From positions 806,001 to 870,000 of the forward strand of contig NZ_VFOU01000001.1 of NCBI RefSeq assembly GCF_006716305.1: DNA of 64,000 bases, in the 5' to 3' direction. Made by a program: the position numbers and the translations under genes. Shown piece after piece: positions 1 to 8,971 of this stretch (positions are counted from its first letter, which is position 1; the number at the start of each line of letters is the position of its first letter). Origin of the DNA: Enteractinococcus coprophilus (GTDB lineage Bacteria; Actinomycetota; Actinomycetes; Actinomycetales; Micrococcaceae). The notes under the pieces were generated by a model that was given only the letters and a program-made list of their open reading frames with translations, was not told where the DNA came from and ran no database searches.

Positions 1-3000
1 AGGCCGGTGGCGCCATACTATCGGTTGAACCATTCCGGCACGATCCGGTGGCTCCGGCGCCGGGCTCGCTGAAGAACCTCACCCCGGCGGGCACCGCTCC
101 GTTCAACCGACCGCCGCGTCCCGGCTTGCCCCCGAAACCGGAAGCGATTGAGCCGCCTGCACCCGAAGAGGTCAATGATCAGGCGCGCTTTAGCCTGGTC
201 ACGGTGATCGCGCCGCTCATCATGGCCGGTGTGCTCGTGGTGGTACTGGGCAATCCACGGTTCGCGCTGTTTGCGCTGCTGAGCCCGATGATGGCGATCG
301 GCATGTACTTTGAGCAAAAGCGCCGTCGGAAAAAGAACCTCGCGGCCGAAGAAGAACGCTTCAGCCAGGCGATCAAGGACTTCGACCACGAAATAACCGA
401 TGCCGCGGCCGCGGAGATCCAGCGACGTCACGAGCTCATTCCAGATCCGGCCACCGTGATGCGCCGGCTGGCACTGCCGTCCACGTTGATGTGGCAGCGT
501 CGTCCCGATGCGACCGACTACCTATATTTGCACGCCGGGATCGGGGATATTCCGTGGCAGCCGGAACTCGATGACCGGGGCTCGCAGAAGTATCACGAAC
601 GCGTGCGCAAAGTGCTAGACGCCAGCCAGCTCACTGCAGCCCCCGTTCTGGTGGATCTGAAGAATGCCGGGGTGGTTGGGATTGTCGGTGATCGCGAGGG
701 TGCGCTGGCGTTGGCACGTAGTTTGCTGGTCCAAGCCACCGTGCACGTGGGACCGGCGGATCTCAGCGTCGGCGTGTTTTGCGATCATGGGCGCGAGGAC
801 GTGTGGGATTGGGCCGCCTGGTTGCCGCACACCAAACAGCCCGGAACATCTTCGGGTGCGCACTGGATGTCGAATCAGCGTGATGCCAGCGATGCGATGC
901 TGCGCGGCTTGATGGACAACATCAACGGGCTGCCCGCCGACGGGCTGCTGCTGGTGATTGATTCCGAGGTGTTGACCGAGGGGCGCAATTCGCCGGCGCG
1001 TGACCTGCTGGGCCACGGCCGGGACACCGGTGGCGTGCGGATCCTACGTGCCGATGAGCGGCGCACTCAGGTCAGTGGCATCGTTATTGCGACGACGACC
1101 GACCAGCTGCCGGCGGCTTGTACCACGGTGATTGAGGTCGGCCAGGATGCTTCGGCGTCGGTACACCACCCCGAAAACCTCATTGATGTCGACGACGTGG
1201 TTTTGGCGGGTGTGAGTCTTGAAGACGCCGAAGCGTGTGCGCGTCGCTTAGCGCAGTTTGAAGATCCGGAACTCGTGGTGCCGGGTGCTGCGCTGCCGTC
1301 GTTGGTCCGCCTGCCCGAGCTGCTTGGTGTCGAAGAGCTCAACGCCGACACGATTCAGGACCTGTGGCGTTCACCTGGGATGTCTGGTCCGGTGGGGGTC
1401 AGTGAGAAGGGCACGGTGTTCTTAGACATCGTGAAGGACGGGCCGCACGGTCTGGTCGGTGGGACGACCGGTTCCGGTAAGTCCGAGTTCTTACGGTCCT
1501 TTATTGCCGGGCTGGCTGCGCGCAATAGCCCCGAGACGCTGAGCTTTATTCTCATTGACTTCAAGGGTGGCGCGGCATTCAAGGCGGCCGAACGACTCCC
1601 GCATACGATCGGGACGATTTCGAACCTCGACGAGCAGTTGGCCGACCGTGCCTTGCGCGCGCTGGAGGCCGAGATGGAACGTCGTCAACGACTCTTTGCC
1701 CAAGCCGGCGAGGACATCGATAACCTACCCGCTTACCTGGCCACGAATCCGCCAGAACCGCTGCCGCGGTTGTTGTTAGTTATTGACGAGTTCGCGATGC
1801 TGGCCAAGGACTTCCCGGATGTGTTGGCCTCGTTAGTCAGTGTGGCTGCGGTTGGTCGTACCCTGGGTGTGCACATGATCTTGGCAACCCAGCGCCCGGC
1901 CGGTGTGGTTAATGAGGACATTTTGGCCAACACCAACTTGCGCGTGGCCCTGCGGGTGCAGAGCCGTGAGGATTCATCGAATGTGATCGGCGTACCGGAT
2001 GCGGCCAGTATCGAGCGCTCACAAATGGGCCGCGCCTATATCAAACTGGGCCAGGATGACATCACCCCGGTCCAGACCGCCCTGGTCACCGGCAAGGCCC
2101 AAGAACACGTCACCGAAAAGGTTGAGATCCAAGATGTCGGCCTGTTCGGGCAGCTCATCCCACGCGAAACCTCGGTACCGAAAGCCTCCAGCAGCGACGA
2201 GAACGATTTTGATCTGCTCATCGACGCCGTCATTGCCGCTAACCAGGCCGCCGGGTTCGCCCCACCGCGTCAGGTCTGGCCCGAGGCACTGGGCGAACGC
2301 GTCCGCCTCGACGGCTATACCGCAAACACCGCCGAAGATCCGCAGGACCGCCCTGTTCCAGCCGTCGGCGGCGTAGATCGTGGTATCGTACGGGTCGCGC
2401 TGGCCGATGAGCCAGATCTGCAACGCCAGTCGGCCACCGGTTGGGATATGCACGAAGGCAACCTGATGCTCATGGGCGTACGCGGCAGTGGTACGACGAC
2501 GACCCTGGCCAGCATCGGCCTGGCCCTGGCCGCCACGCGGCCACCCCAGGAACTCGACCTGCTGTGCCTGGATGTTGGTTCCCGCGGACTGGCCGAACTT
2601 GAGCGCCTCCCGCACACCGTGGCGTATGTGGGTGCCGGCCCCGGTGCCAAAGAACAACAGGTGCGCTTTATGCGATTCTTGCGCACCGAGTTCAATCGTC
2701 GTCGTGAAACGAGCGTGAAACAGCGCGACATGGTCATCCTGTTCGACGGGCTGGCCACGTTCAAGGACGAGTTCACCGACTTCGAGGGCCAAGAACACCT
2801 CGAAACCCTCTACCGGGTTTACGCCGACGGGCCGGCGGTGGGCATGCACTTCGTCGTCACCACTACTCGCGCGAAAGCTGTGCCGCCAGCCATGGATGAG
2901 GTGACCACCCAGCGCTGGGTGTACCGCCTGGCCGATGCCTACGACTACTCGGCACTGGGCGTCAAAGGCAAGAACGTGCCATCCGAGGTGCCGGGCCGCT

Positions 3001-3836
3001 GCGTTGATGTCAACACTCTGCTGCAAATGCATATCGCTACCCCAGACCAGGGTCTCGAAGCCGCCGTCACAGAAGCCGTTGAACGCTGGGCCGATGCGCC
3101 CGCCAAGGCCGACGTCATCGGTGTCCTGCCAGAAAACGTCGCCGCCAGCACCCTGGCCCCACACCTGGACCTCACAGAGGAACCGCTGCGCATTCCGGTG
3201 GGCATCAGCGAAGACACCCTGCAACCAACCATGCTGGAAGTCTTCGAAGAAGAACACATCCTCATCGCCGGGCCCGCCCGCAGTGGTAAATCCACCCTGC
3301 TGTGTGCGATCGCCGAGCTGCTACTCAACGCCCCGGCTGGCCAGCGCCCCGCCGTCTGGGGTATTTCCAACCGGCGTTCACCGCTGGGGGAGCTGCCGCT
3401 GGATAAGATTGCTGAAACCCCCGACGACATCCCCGGCATGCTCGCGCTCCTACGACTCGAAACCGGCCCCGTCTTTCTGCTCATTGATGACGCCGAACGC
3501 GTTGACGACGCCGATCAGTCGATCGCCGGGCTATTGACCTCCACGAACCCTCGAGTGTGCGTCGTGGCCGCCGGACGGGCCGGAGATCTGCGCTCGCAGT
3601 ATGGCCACTGGACCAAGAAGCTATCCAAAGCTCGGTGCGGTGTCCTGTTGCAACCCGATGTGGATTTTGACGGCGACCTGCTCAACGTCAAGATCCCGCG
3701 CCGCGCCCCGGTCGCCATGACCACCGGACGCGGTTATGCCGGTGTTGGTGGTTCAGTGTCGCTGATCCAATCGATGAGCCCGACCGATCATGTTGAATCG
3801 TCCCAGCCACCTCTGGAATCTCAAGCCAAGTTGTAG
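1..3836 (+). CDS. eccC: EccC-like type VII secretion FtsK/SpoIIIE ATPase (5' end outside window)
   Basis: Membrane-anchored motor ATPase of a type VII (ESX-like) secretion system; the family recognises and drives export of WXG100-type substrates. The frame is open through the left edge with no stop from nt 3 on, so the N-terminus is missing; actinobacterial relatives often carry an FHA domain there (inference). Two hydrophobic segments lie at about nt 192-300, followed by a basic stretch. Three ATPase modules follow. The first has Walker A GGTTGSGKS at 1458-1484, Walker B LLLVIDEF near 1770 and the FtsK-type ATQRP near 1888. The second has a degenerate P-loop, GVRGSGTTTT (about 2475-2504), without the lysine. 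The third has AGPARSGKST near 3267. A degenerate module next to active ones is common in EccC. A GTG at 48 could be a start, but the upstream frame stays open. The WXG100 and RHS genes downstream fit as substrates. Confidence 0.93.
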   Translation, partial: AGGAILSVEPFRHDPVAPAPGSLKNLTPAGTAPFNRPPRPGLPPKPEAIEPPAPEEVNDQARFSLVTVIAPLIMAGVLVVVLGNPRFALFALLSPMMAIGMYFEQKRRRKKNLAAEEERFSQAIKDFDHEITDAAAAEIQRRHELIPDPATVMRRLALPSTLMWQRRPDATDYLYLHAGIGDIPWQPELDDRGSQKYHERVRKVLDASQLTAAPVLVDLKNAGVVGIVGDREGALALARSLLVQATVHVGPADLSVGVFCDHGREDVWDWAAWLPHTKQPGTSSGAHWMSNQRDASDAMLRGLMDNINGLPADGLLLVIDSEVLTEGRNSPARDLLGHGRDTGGVRILRADERRTQVSGIVIATTTDQLPAACTTVIEVGQDASASVHHPENLIDVDDVVLAGVSLEDAEACARRLAQFEDPELVVPGAALPSLVRLPELLGVEELNADTIQDLWRSPGMSGPVGVSEKGTVFLDIVKDGPHGLVGGTTGSGKSEFLRSFIAGLAARNSPETLSFILIDFKGGAAFKAAERLPHTIGTISNLDEQLADRALRALEAEMERRQRLFAQAGEDIDNLPAYLATNPPEPLPRLLLVIDEFAMLAKDFPDVLASLVSVAAVGRTLGVHMILATQRPAGVVNEDILANTNLRVALRVQSREDSSNVIGVPDAASIERSQMGRAYIKLGQDDITPVQTALVTGKAQEHVTEKVEIQDVGLFGQLIPRETSVPKASSSDENDFDLLIDAVIAANQAAGFAPPRQVWPEALGERVRLDGYTANTAEDPQDRPVPAVGGVDRGIVRVALADEPDLQRQSATGWDMHEGNLMLMGVRGSGTTTTLASIGLALAATRPPQELDLLCLDVGSRGLAELERLPHTVAYVGAGPGAKEQQVRFMRFLRTEFNRRRETSVKQRDMVILFDGLATFKDEFTDFEGQEHLETLYRVYADGPAVGMHFVVTTTRAKAVPPAMDEVTTQRWVYRLADAYDYSALGVKGKNVPSEVPGRCVDVNTLLQMHIATPDQGLEAAVTEAVERWADAPAKADVIGVLPENVAASTLAPHLDLTEEPLRIPVGISEDTLQPTMLEVFEEEHILIAGPARSGKSTLLCAIAELLLNAPAGQRPAVWGISNRRSPLGELPLDKIAETPDDIPGMLALLRLETGPVFLLIDDAERVDDADQSIAGLLTSTNPRVCVVAAGRAGDLRSQYGHWTKKLSKARCGVLLQPDVDFDGDLLNVKIPRRAPVAMTTGRGYAGVGGSVSLIQSMSPTDHVESSQPPLESQAKL

Positions 3837-3877
3837 TTGTGGAAAGCCCACGGCGTATCAGTGTTCTAAGGAGAACC

Positions 3878-4482
3878 ATGACCATCACTCGCTCTTCGAA
3901 GAAACTCGCAGCTCTGGCAGTTGTGCCATTTGTCGCAGTGCTTGCTCTGTCGGGGTGTGGCAGCGATGACGGCAGTAATGCGAGCGACGGCGCATCCAAT
4001 GTCAATATTGAGCCGGTCGAAGCTGAAGCAACACCGAGCGAGGCCAGCGTTGAGCCGGTCGAGACCACCCCAGACACCCCTGCTGCCAGGGTGAAACGAC
4101 CGAAACTGCCTTTACGCAAAGCCAGAACGGTGTAGAAATGACGCTTATCTACACCGCAGTTGGTGACCGAGTCATCAAACAGACCACCCGCAACGTGATC
4201 GACTACCAAGCAGCCGGATTTGCGGATAAAGCTCAGGCTCAGGAAATCTTGGATCCCATGCTGGATCAGGCCTCCGGGATCGAAGGGTATGACCAAAGCA
4301 TGGAATACGGTGAGACCTCTGCCGTTGAGGAAGTCTCAGTTGATTATGAAGTTGTAGATATGAGCGACCTGGAGGGCCTGCTTGGCTTCGAAGGCTCGGA
4401 AAACATGGGTGTTGCCGACTTCATCAGCCTGTCAGAAAGCCGTAAGCTCCTTGAGCAGCAAGGTTTCACTGAAGTCGAATAG
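3878..4482 (+). pseudogene. Frameshifted DUF1307-like lipoprotein
   Basis: Begins with ATG at 3878 behind AAGGAG, then a lipoprotein signal peptide with lipobox LALSGC and an acidic Ser/Asp/Glu-rich linker. That frame ends at 4133-4135. The second half continues in another frame (ETAFTQSQNGVEMTLIY..., stop at 4480-4482). The two halves together match the intact lipoprotein at 61932-62471: signal peptide, acidic linker, VGD(R/K)VI(K/L)QQ-type strand, then EA-E-LDP and an E-Y/H-x-x-YGE motif. The shift must fall between 4054, after the last stop in the second frame, and about 4135. The family resembles YehR/DUF1307 lipoproteins of unknown role, and that assignment is from motif memory. A genuine pseudogene, a sequencing error or recoding all remain possible. 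Confidence 0.75.
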
Positions 4483-4559
4483 GACTGGGCCAAAAACACG
4501 ATGAACATTATGGCCCAATTCAACGTGGAGTCTTGGTCAACTCGAAGCTAAGAACAGGA

Positions 4560-4603
4560 TTCACCAGCGGTGCGGCCCCCGAGGGGTAAGCACCGCTGGT
4601 GAA
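4560..4603. terminator. Strong inverted repeat between convergent genes
   Basis: Perfect 14-bp arms (TTCACCAGCGGTGC at 4560-4573 and its complement at 4590-4603) enclose a 16-nt loop. It lies between the lipoprotein end and the convergent HNH gene end, the usual place for a bidirectional terminator. There is no clear U-tract on either side. Confidence 0.6.
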
Positions 4604-4671
4604 GTAATTATTGGGTTCAGCACTGAGCTTTGACCGGGTCTGTTGCATCCCAAAGCGGTGCATACATGTGG

Positions 4672-5994
4672 TCAGGCTGCATCAGCCCAGGCGATGTCGA
4701 TGGCACCGAGGGGTGCGGGTGGGTCGCTGTTCCAGTGTTTGAGTTCGGCCAGTGGTGGGCGGGTGTCCACGGTGTAGGTGTGTCCGGTGGGGGTGGTGAC
4801 GGTGAGTTCATCCACGGTGCCGGTGTAGGTCCAACCCCGATTTTCTTTGCGTTGGTTGCAGCGTTTGCACAGTCCGGTGGCGTTTTCCCAGCTGGTGGGC
4901 CCACCTTCGGCCCAGGGGTGGCGGTGATCGGCGTCCTGGACCGGGCTATTACACCACGGTGTGGCGCAGACATCGTCGCGGATTTTCAGCATTTTGGTCA
5001 GATTCTTGGGGAAGTGTCGGCGCCGGGAATCCATGGCCACCAGTTGCCCATCGGTGGGTCGGGTGTAGAGCCGCCGTAAGAAGATGTTTGCGGCTGGGTC
5101 GGCTAGCCAGTCGGTGATCATCCCGGCCGGGACCGGGCCGTCGCCGGGCAACCAAGCCGGCAGGTCATCGGCCCCGAACAAGGTCGTGTCGTGCATGACG
5201 ACGATGACTTCAGCCTGCACCCCGTTGGCGGTGGTTTGCCCGGTGAGTAACTCCACGAACAGATCGGTCATCACCTGGTCTCGGGTCAACGGTGTGCCAT
5301 CGGCATCCACGGCTTGGCCTTGGTCGAGGCGTTGGTTGGTGAGGCGCGTCAACGTTTCCATCACGGCGGCCCCTTGGTGGGAGGGCAGCTCAGCGGTGAC
5401 ATACACCAGGCCATCCCCGGCGGGGTCTTTGCACACCCGGCGCCGGGATGTGTTCTCTGCGGCCCGGGCTTCGGCGGCGGCCCGATCTAACCGGTAGGCA
5501 TGGCCCTGGATGAGCCGCCGCAATTGGGTGGTGGAGGCTTTGCCCAACCGGTGGGCAATCAAAGCATCGATTGCCCGGCGGTGGGCATCAGACAGATGGA
5601 GGGTTTCCTGGGCGACCACCCGGGCATGAAATTCACTGACCCGACCCTCGGTCAGCGCCGCCAACGTATGGGGCAACACGGTGCACAGTGCCGTGGCCGT
5701 ATGGGTCAACGCGGCCCCCACATATGGGGACTCGCCCCGAGCAAACCCGACCTCGGCCTCAATGCCCTTGCACCGCTGCGAGGTAGGGATCCGTAACGCG
5801 GCCTCGTCAGCATGCCGGTAGTCAACGAATCGCGAGGTCGTCAGCGCCTGATCGCCCCGCAGCATCCGGGCGGCTTGTTCCACCAGTTGGAGCCGATCAA
5901 TACAAGCTTCCGGGGACTCCGGGGCCGGTAACGAGCCCAGCACGGCCATCGCCCGCTGCACCACGTCTCCTGCGACCTCATCCCGTGTTTCCAT
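4672..5994 (-). CDS. DUF222/13E12-repeat HNH endonuclease-like protein
   Basis: A 440-residue protein of the actinobacterial DUF222 + HNH family (13E12 repeat family), found in many copies per genome and of uncertain role, possibly a mobile or defensive nuclease. The N-terminal two thirds are the alpha-helical DUF222 region with many Arg/Ala/His residues. The C-terminus holds a zinc-bound HNH motif: CATPWC, then DADHRHPWAEGG, then CKRCNQRKE, at roughly residues 340-385. Start ATG at 5994 gives METRDEVAG; an out-of-frame overlapping reading upstream is ignored. It stands alone, convergent with the T7SS/lipoprotein genes and tandem with the kinase, and has no visible link to secretion. Confidence 0.9.
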   Translation of the reverse strand: METRDEVAGDVVQRAMAVLGSLPAPESPEACIDRLQLVEQAARMLRGDQALTTSRFVDYRHADEAALRIPTSQRCKGIEAEVGFARGESPYVGAALTHTATALCTVLPHTLAALTEGRVSEFHARVVAQETLHLSDAHRRAIDALIAHRLGKASTTQLRRLIQGHAYRLDRAAAEARAAENTSRRRVCKDPAGDGLVYVTAELPSHQGAAVMETLTRLTNQRLDQGQAVDADGTPLTRDQVMTDLFVELLTGQTTANGVQAEVIVVMHDTTLFGADDLPAWLPGDGPVPAGMITDWLADPAANIFLRRLYTRPTDGQLVAMDSRRRHFPKNLTKMLKIRDDVCATPWCNSPVQDADHRHPWAEGGPTSWENATGLCKRCNQRKENRGWTYTGTVDELTVTTPTGHTYTVDTRPPLAELKHWNSDPPAPLGAIDIAWADAA

Positions 5995-6120
5995 ACCCCA
6001 ACCCTAGTCAGCCACACGGACACGATAAGCCACCATCACCCACCGTTTGGACAACTCCACCCCACCACACCACGCTGTGGAAAACCACCATCGTGAGTGC
6101 TGTTTTGTGCTATTGAAACA

Positions 6121-8097
6121 CTAGTCGCGCGTGGTAATGCTCAACGGGGAGCTCTGCAGACTGGTGAAGTTTCCGACCGATGCGTGGATACTGCACTGCG
6201 GGGTGACCGATAGCGCCGTCACTGTTAAACCGTCAGAGGAAATGGCGACGGCGCCTGAGCAGTTATCAGAAAAACGTACGCCCGACTCATCACCGGCAAT
6301 GTTCTGCAGCATCTTGGATGGTGAACCGGAGGAGGGGCTTTGATACAGCGGATTGAGCTCATCCGGGCCGCTTGGCCATACGGGAAGCAAGGTGATCGGT
6401 AGCGGGGTCTGGGAGACGGTTCGCGATGGTGTTTCAACGCGGATATCCATGAGGCGTTGCACCGGATAAGCGGTGGACGACGCATCCGGGTTGTGCAAGG
6501 CGGTATTTGTCGCCTGGGCGGCGGCCTCGAGCCAGGCGTTGAGCTCTTGTTGATCGGTTATGCTGCCGGGCAGGGTCGCCGTTACTGTGAGCTGGTCGTT
6601 GGCAGGAATGTCGACGCCGTCCAACTGCCACCCGCATTCGGCGCGAAGGCCGGTGTTGGAAGTCTGGTGGGATTTGGCAGCCGCGCCCTCCCAGCTCACC
6701 GCTGGGCACGCTTCCGCTTCGGGATCCGTGGCGGGCAAGACCTCTAAGAACTGGCCCGATAGGGGTGCTCGCTGTGCCGAGTAGGTGATTTCGACGGTGA
6801 TCTGTTCCGCATCAGGATCATAAGATGCCTGACGAGACACCGCCAGCCCGGTGGGCAATGGTGGATCTTGTTGGCTCGCCTGCAAAGCTGTGTCGGAGGC
6901 CGTTTGCGCGTCGTCGGCATTGCCGGTGAATAACCAGATACCGCCGACCACGAGCGCGACCAGTAATACGAGCCCGCAAAGACCAAGCACGATATTTTTC
7001 TTCGTGAACCAGCTCTGCTGCTCGTCTGCCGGCGTTTGCTCTGTGGCGGGTTCGTCCGGTTCGGAGGTACGCGCTACCGGCATGGGGCGCAGAACCGTAT
7101 GCTGCGGGGCCGGGCCTAATTCGGGGGCATCTTGGGCGACGGATGATTCGACGTCGCCGGTCAGGTTTGTTTCGTGGAGCAGGTCGCTGCGCAGCATGGT
7201 GCGAGGACGTTCTGCTTCGACAAAATCTTCGGCAACCGCAGCGGGCGCAAGGGCAGGCAGGTCGTGAAATTTCGGTGCCAGACGGCGCATGGTCGCTGCG
7301 GCTTCTGCGGCACTGGGTCGATCACGCGGATCTTTGGCCAGCAGGTCATTGACGGCGCGCCAGAGCTCACGCGGAATATCGAGTTCCGGAGGGAGCGCGG
7401 TGACGTGACGGTACGCGATGGTGAAGTCGGTACCCGGACCGTCGAATGGGGTTCGGCCGGATAGTAGTTCATAGAGCAACACACCGGTCGAGTAGATGTC
7501 GGCGGCGGAAGTGGAATGGCCGTGGCTAATGATTTCTGGCGCCATGTACTGGGGAGTGCCCAGCATGCCGGAGGTTTGGCGTTGGCGGGCACTGACCACC
7601 GAGGCGATACCAAAGTCGGTCACCCGCACAGTCTGCCTCTGACCGGGTTGCCATGCTTCAGCCAGCAGGACGTTATCCGGTTTGATATCGCGGTGGGTTA
7701 CCTGCAGGCGGTGAGCCTCGGTCAGCCCATCAAAGATTTGGGCTGCGAGGTTGAGGGCTTCGGCGGCCGGTAGGGTCTTCTGGGCTGCTAAGAGATCGCG
7801 CAGCGTCCCCCCGGCGATGTAGTCCATGACAATCGCAAGGGTTGAACCTTCGACGACCAGGTCGCGTACCGCCACGATATTTGGGTGGCGCAACCCGATG
7901 AGTACGGAACGTTCGCGAACAAATCGTTCCACAAGATCCGCATCGTTGGCGTGTTCTGCCTTCAAGATTTTTGCCGCGTAGGTCGCGTCGTCGCGCGTGG
8001 ATTCTGTTAACCACACATCACCGGCGGCACCTGAACCGATGTGCTTGACGAGCCGGTAGGAGGCGCCGAGTGCATCGCCGGGTTGTGGAGTCGACAT
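6121..8097 (-). CDS. Membrane Ser/Thr protein kinase (Hanks/PknB type)
   Basis: A 658-residue receptor-type kinase. The catalytic domain covers about residues 10-275: glycine loop HIGSGAAGDVWL, ATP lysine K43 in YAAKILK, catalytic HRDIKPDN at 135-142, DFG at 161-163, and an activation-loop/APE region with YMAPEI. A Pro/Glu/Thr-rich juxtamembrane linker leads to one TM segment (about 370-392, IVLGLCGLVLLVALVVGG). An extracytoplasmic region of about 265 residues follows and contains no recognisable PASTA repeats. The start is well supported: GGAAGGAG precedes ATG at 8097. It is divergent from the WXG100/RHS genes across 458 bp. Actinobacterial T7SS loci often include FHA proteins and kinases, so control of secretion is a reasonable but unproven inference. 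Confidence 0.93.
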   Translation of the reverse strand: MSTPQPGDALGASYRLVKHIGSGAAGDVWLTESTRDDATYAAKILKAEHANDADLVERFVRERSVLIGLRHPNIVAVRDLVVEGSTLAIVMDYIAGGTLRDLLAAQKTLPAAEALNLAAQIFDGLTEAHRLQVTHRDIKPDNVLLAEAWQPGQRQTVRVTDFGIASVVSARQRQTSGMLGTPQYMAPEIISHGHSTSAADIYSTGVLLYELLSGRTPFDGPGTDFTIAYRHVTALPPELDIPRELWRAVNDLLAKDPRDRPSAAEAAATMRRLAPKFHDLPALAPAAVAEDFVEAERPRTMLRSDLLHETNLTGDVESSVAQDAPELGPAPQHTVLRPMPVARTSEPDEPATEQTPADEQQSWFTKKNIVLGLCGLVLLVALVVGGIWLFTGNADDAQTASDTALQASQQDPPLPTGLAVSRQASYDPDAEQITVEITYSAQRAPLSGQFLEVLPATDPEAEACPAVSWEGAAAKSHQTSNTGLRAECGWQLDGVDIPANDQLTVTATLPGSITDQQELNAWLEAAAQATNTALHNPDASSTAYPVQRLMDIRVETPSRTVSQTPLPITLLPVWPSGPDELNPLYQSPSSGSPSKMLQNIAGDESGVRFSDNCSGAVAISSDGLTVTALSVTPQCSIHASVGNFTSLQSSPLSITTRD

Positions 8098-8555
8098 TTA
8101 CGCTCCTTCCGGACTGTTATGACAGGGACTATGCAGACTGTTGCATCGTATCAACGTGGCGATTCCTCAACGAGTACATGACCGATGTTGTGCCGTCGAT
8201 CTGACGTTAATCTCTTGATGTACTAGATCAATTTTTGGTTAAGGATTCTTGAAGAATGAGTGAACATTTTGATGATTCAAGGGTGGTGTGCCGTATCGAT
8301 CCTGCCGGTCCTAGTCAACGGAGTATCTTGAAGCTTTACGTATTGCACCAAGTCAACAGGCCATTTTAGGCGGATTAGCGATGATCCGTGGCAGACACTT
8401 CGATGCTGATATTCATATTTGAACTATTTTTATGCTGGTTCGGTAGTGGGCGTCATGTTGTGACATGGATTGAAATTAGTTGAAAATATTTGCTTCGCTG
8501 GGATGGTGCCCAAATTTTGGGTGGCCTTTTGTTGTCTTTTTCAAGGAGTGCTCCG
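8098..8555. promoter_or_regulatory. Divergent AT-rich control region between kinase and WXG100 genes
   Basis: A 458-bp gap with no convincing coding frame. From about 8210 to 8480 it is much richer in A/T than its neighbours. It must hold promoters for both the kinase (leftward) and the WXG100/RHS unit (rightward). No confident -35/-10 pair or dyad could be picked by eye. Confidence 0.5.
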
Positions 8556-8840
8556 ATGGCTACACGCGTATTATCAACCGAAGAAGCGAAAACCGCGATT
8601 CGTCAGATCCAGTCCATCGTCAATGGTGGCTTTACCGATCAGATCACCAACCTGGACACCCAGGGTCGTGTCCTGTCGGATCCAAACGTCTGGGATGGCC
8701 CGCTGGCAGAAACCTTCCGCAATGGCACCTGGCCAGAAACCAAATCGGCCCTGGACAACGCCAAGCAACAGCTGGAAGAACTGCGCAATCAGCTGGACCG
8801 CATTTCCCAAGACATCTTCACCGCAGGTGGCGGCGCCTAA
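8556..8840 (+). CDS. WXG100-family ESX secretion protein
   Basis: A 94-residue small helical protein (MATRVLSTEEAKTAIRQIQS...) with the central W-x-G turn in VWDGPLAETF between two amphipathic helices. The C-terminus is Gly-rich. Length and motif fit WXG100 (EsxA/EsxB-like) substrates or chaperones of type VII secretion. The start ATG at 8556 has AAGGAG at 8543-8548; an in-frame upstream extension to 8490 lacks such a site and family similarity. It lies 131 bp upstream of the RHS toxin gene and, by position, is likely its secretion partner; eccC in the same window would be the motor. No second WXG100 gene is visible next to it. Confidence 0.88.
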   Translation: MATRVLSTEEAKTAIRQIQSIVNGGFTDQITNLDTQGRVLSDPNVWDGPLAETFRNGTWPETKSALDNAKQQLEELRNQLDRISQDIFTAGGGA

Positions 8841-8971
8841 CACGCTTCCGAATACCGGTGTGTCGAGACCTTCTGCGTTCTCGGCACGCCGGTTCCCTGT
8901 TCTTTCACGACGTCAGTACGGCGTCATGTTCACTGTGCGGCATTGTAAGAATTCAGAAGGCGAGAAAATTC

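Noticed and set aside
2019-3257. 412-codon open frame opposite eccC
   Set aside because: Antisense shadow of the conserved ATPase modules; His/Gly/Asp-rich composition and no family likeness.
8480-8971. In-frame upstream extension of the RHS gene
   Set aside because: It overlaps the clear WXG100 gene in another frame and encodes Trp/Arg-rich nonsense; ATG 8972 starts the plausible protein.
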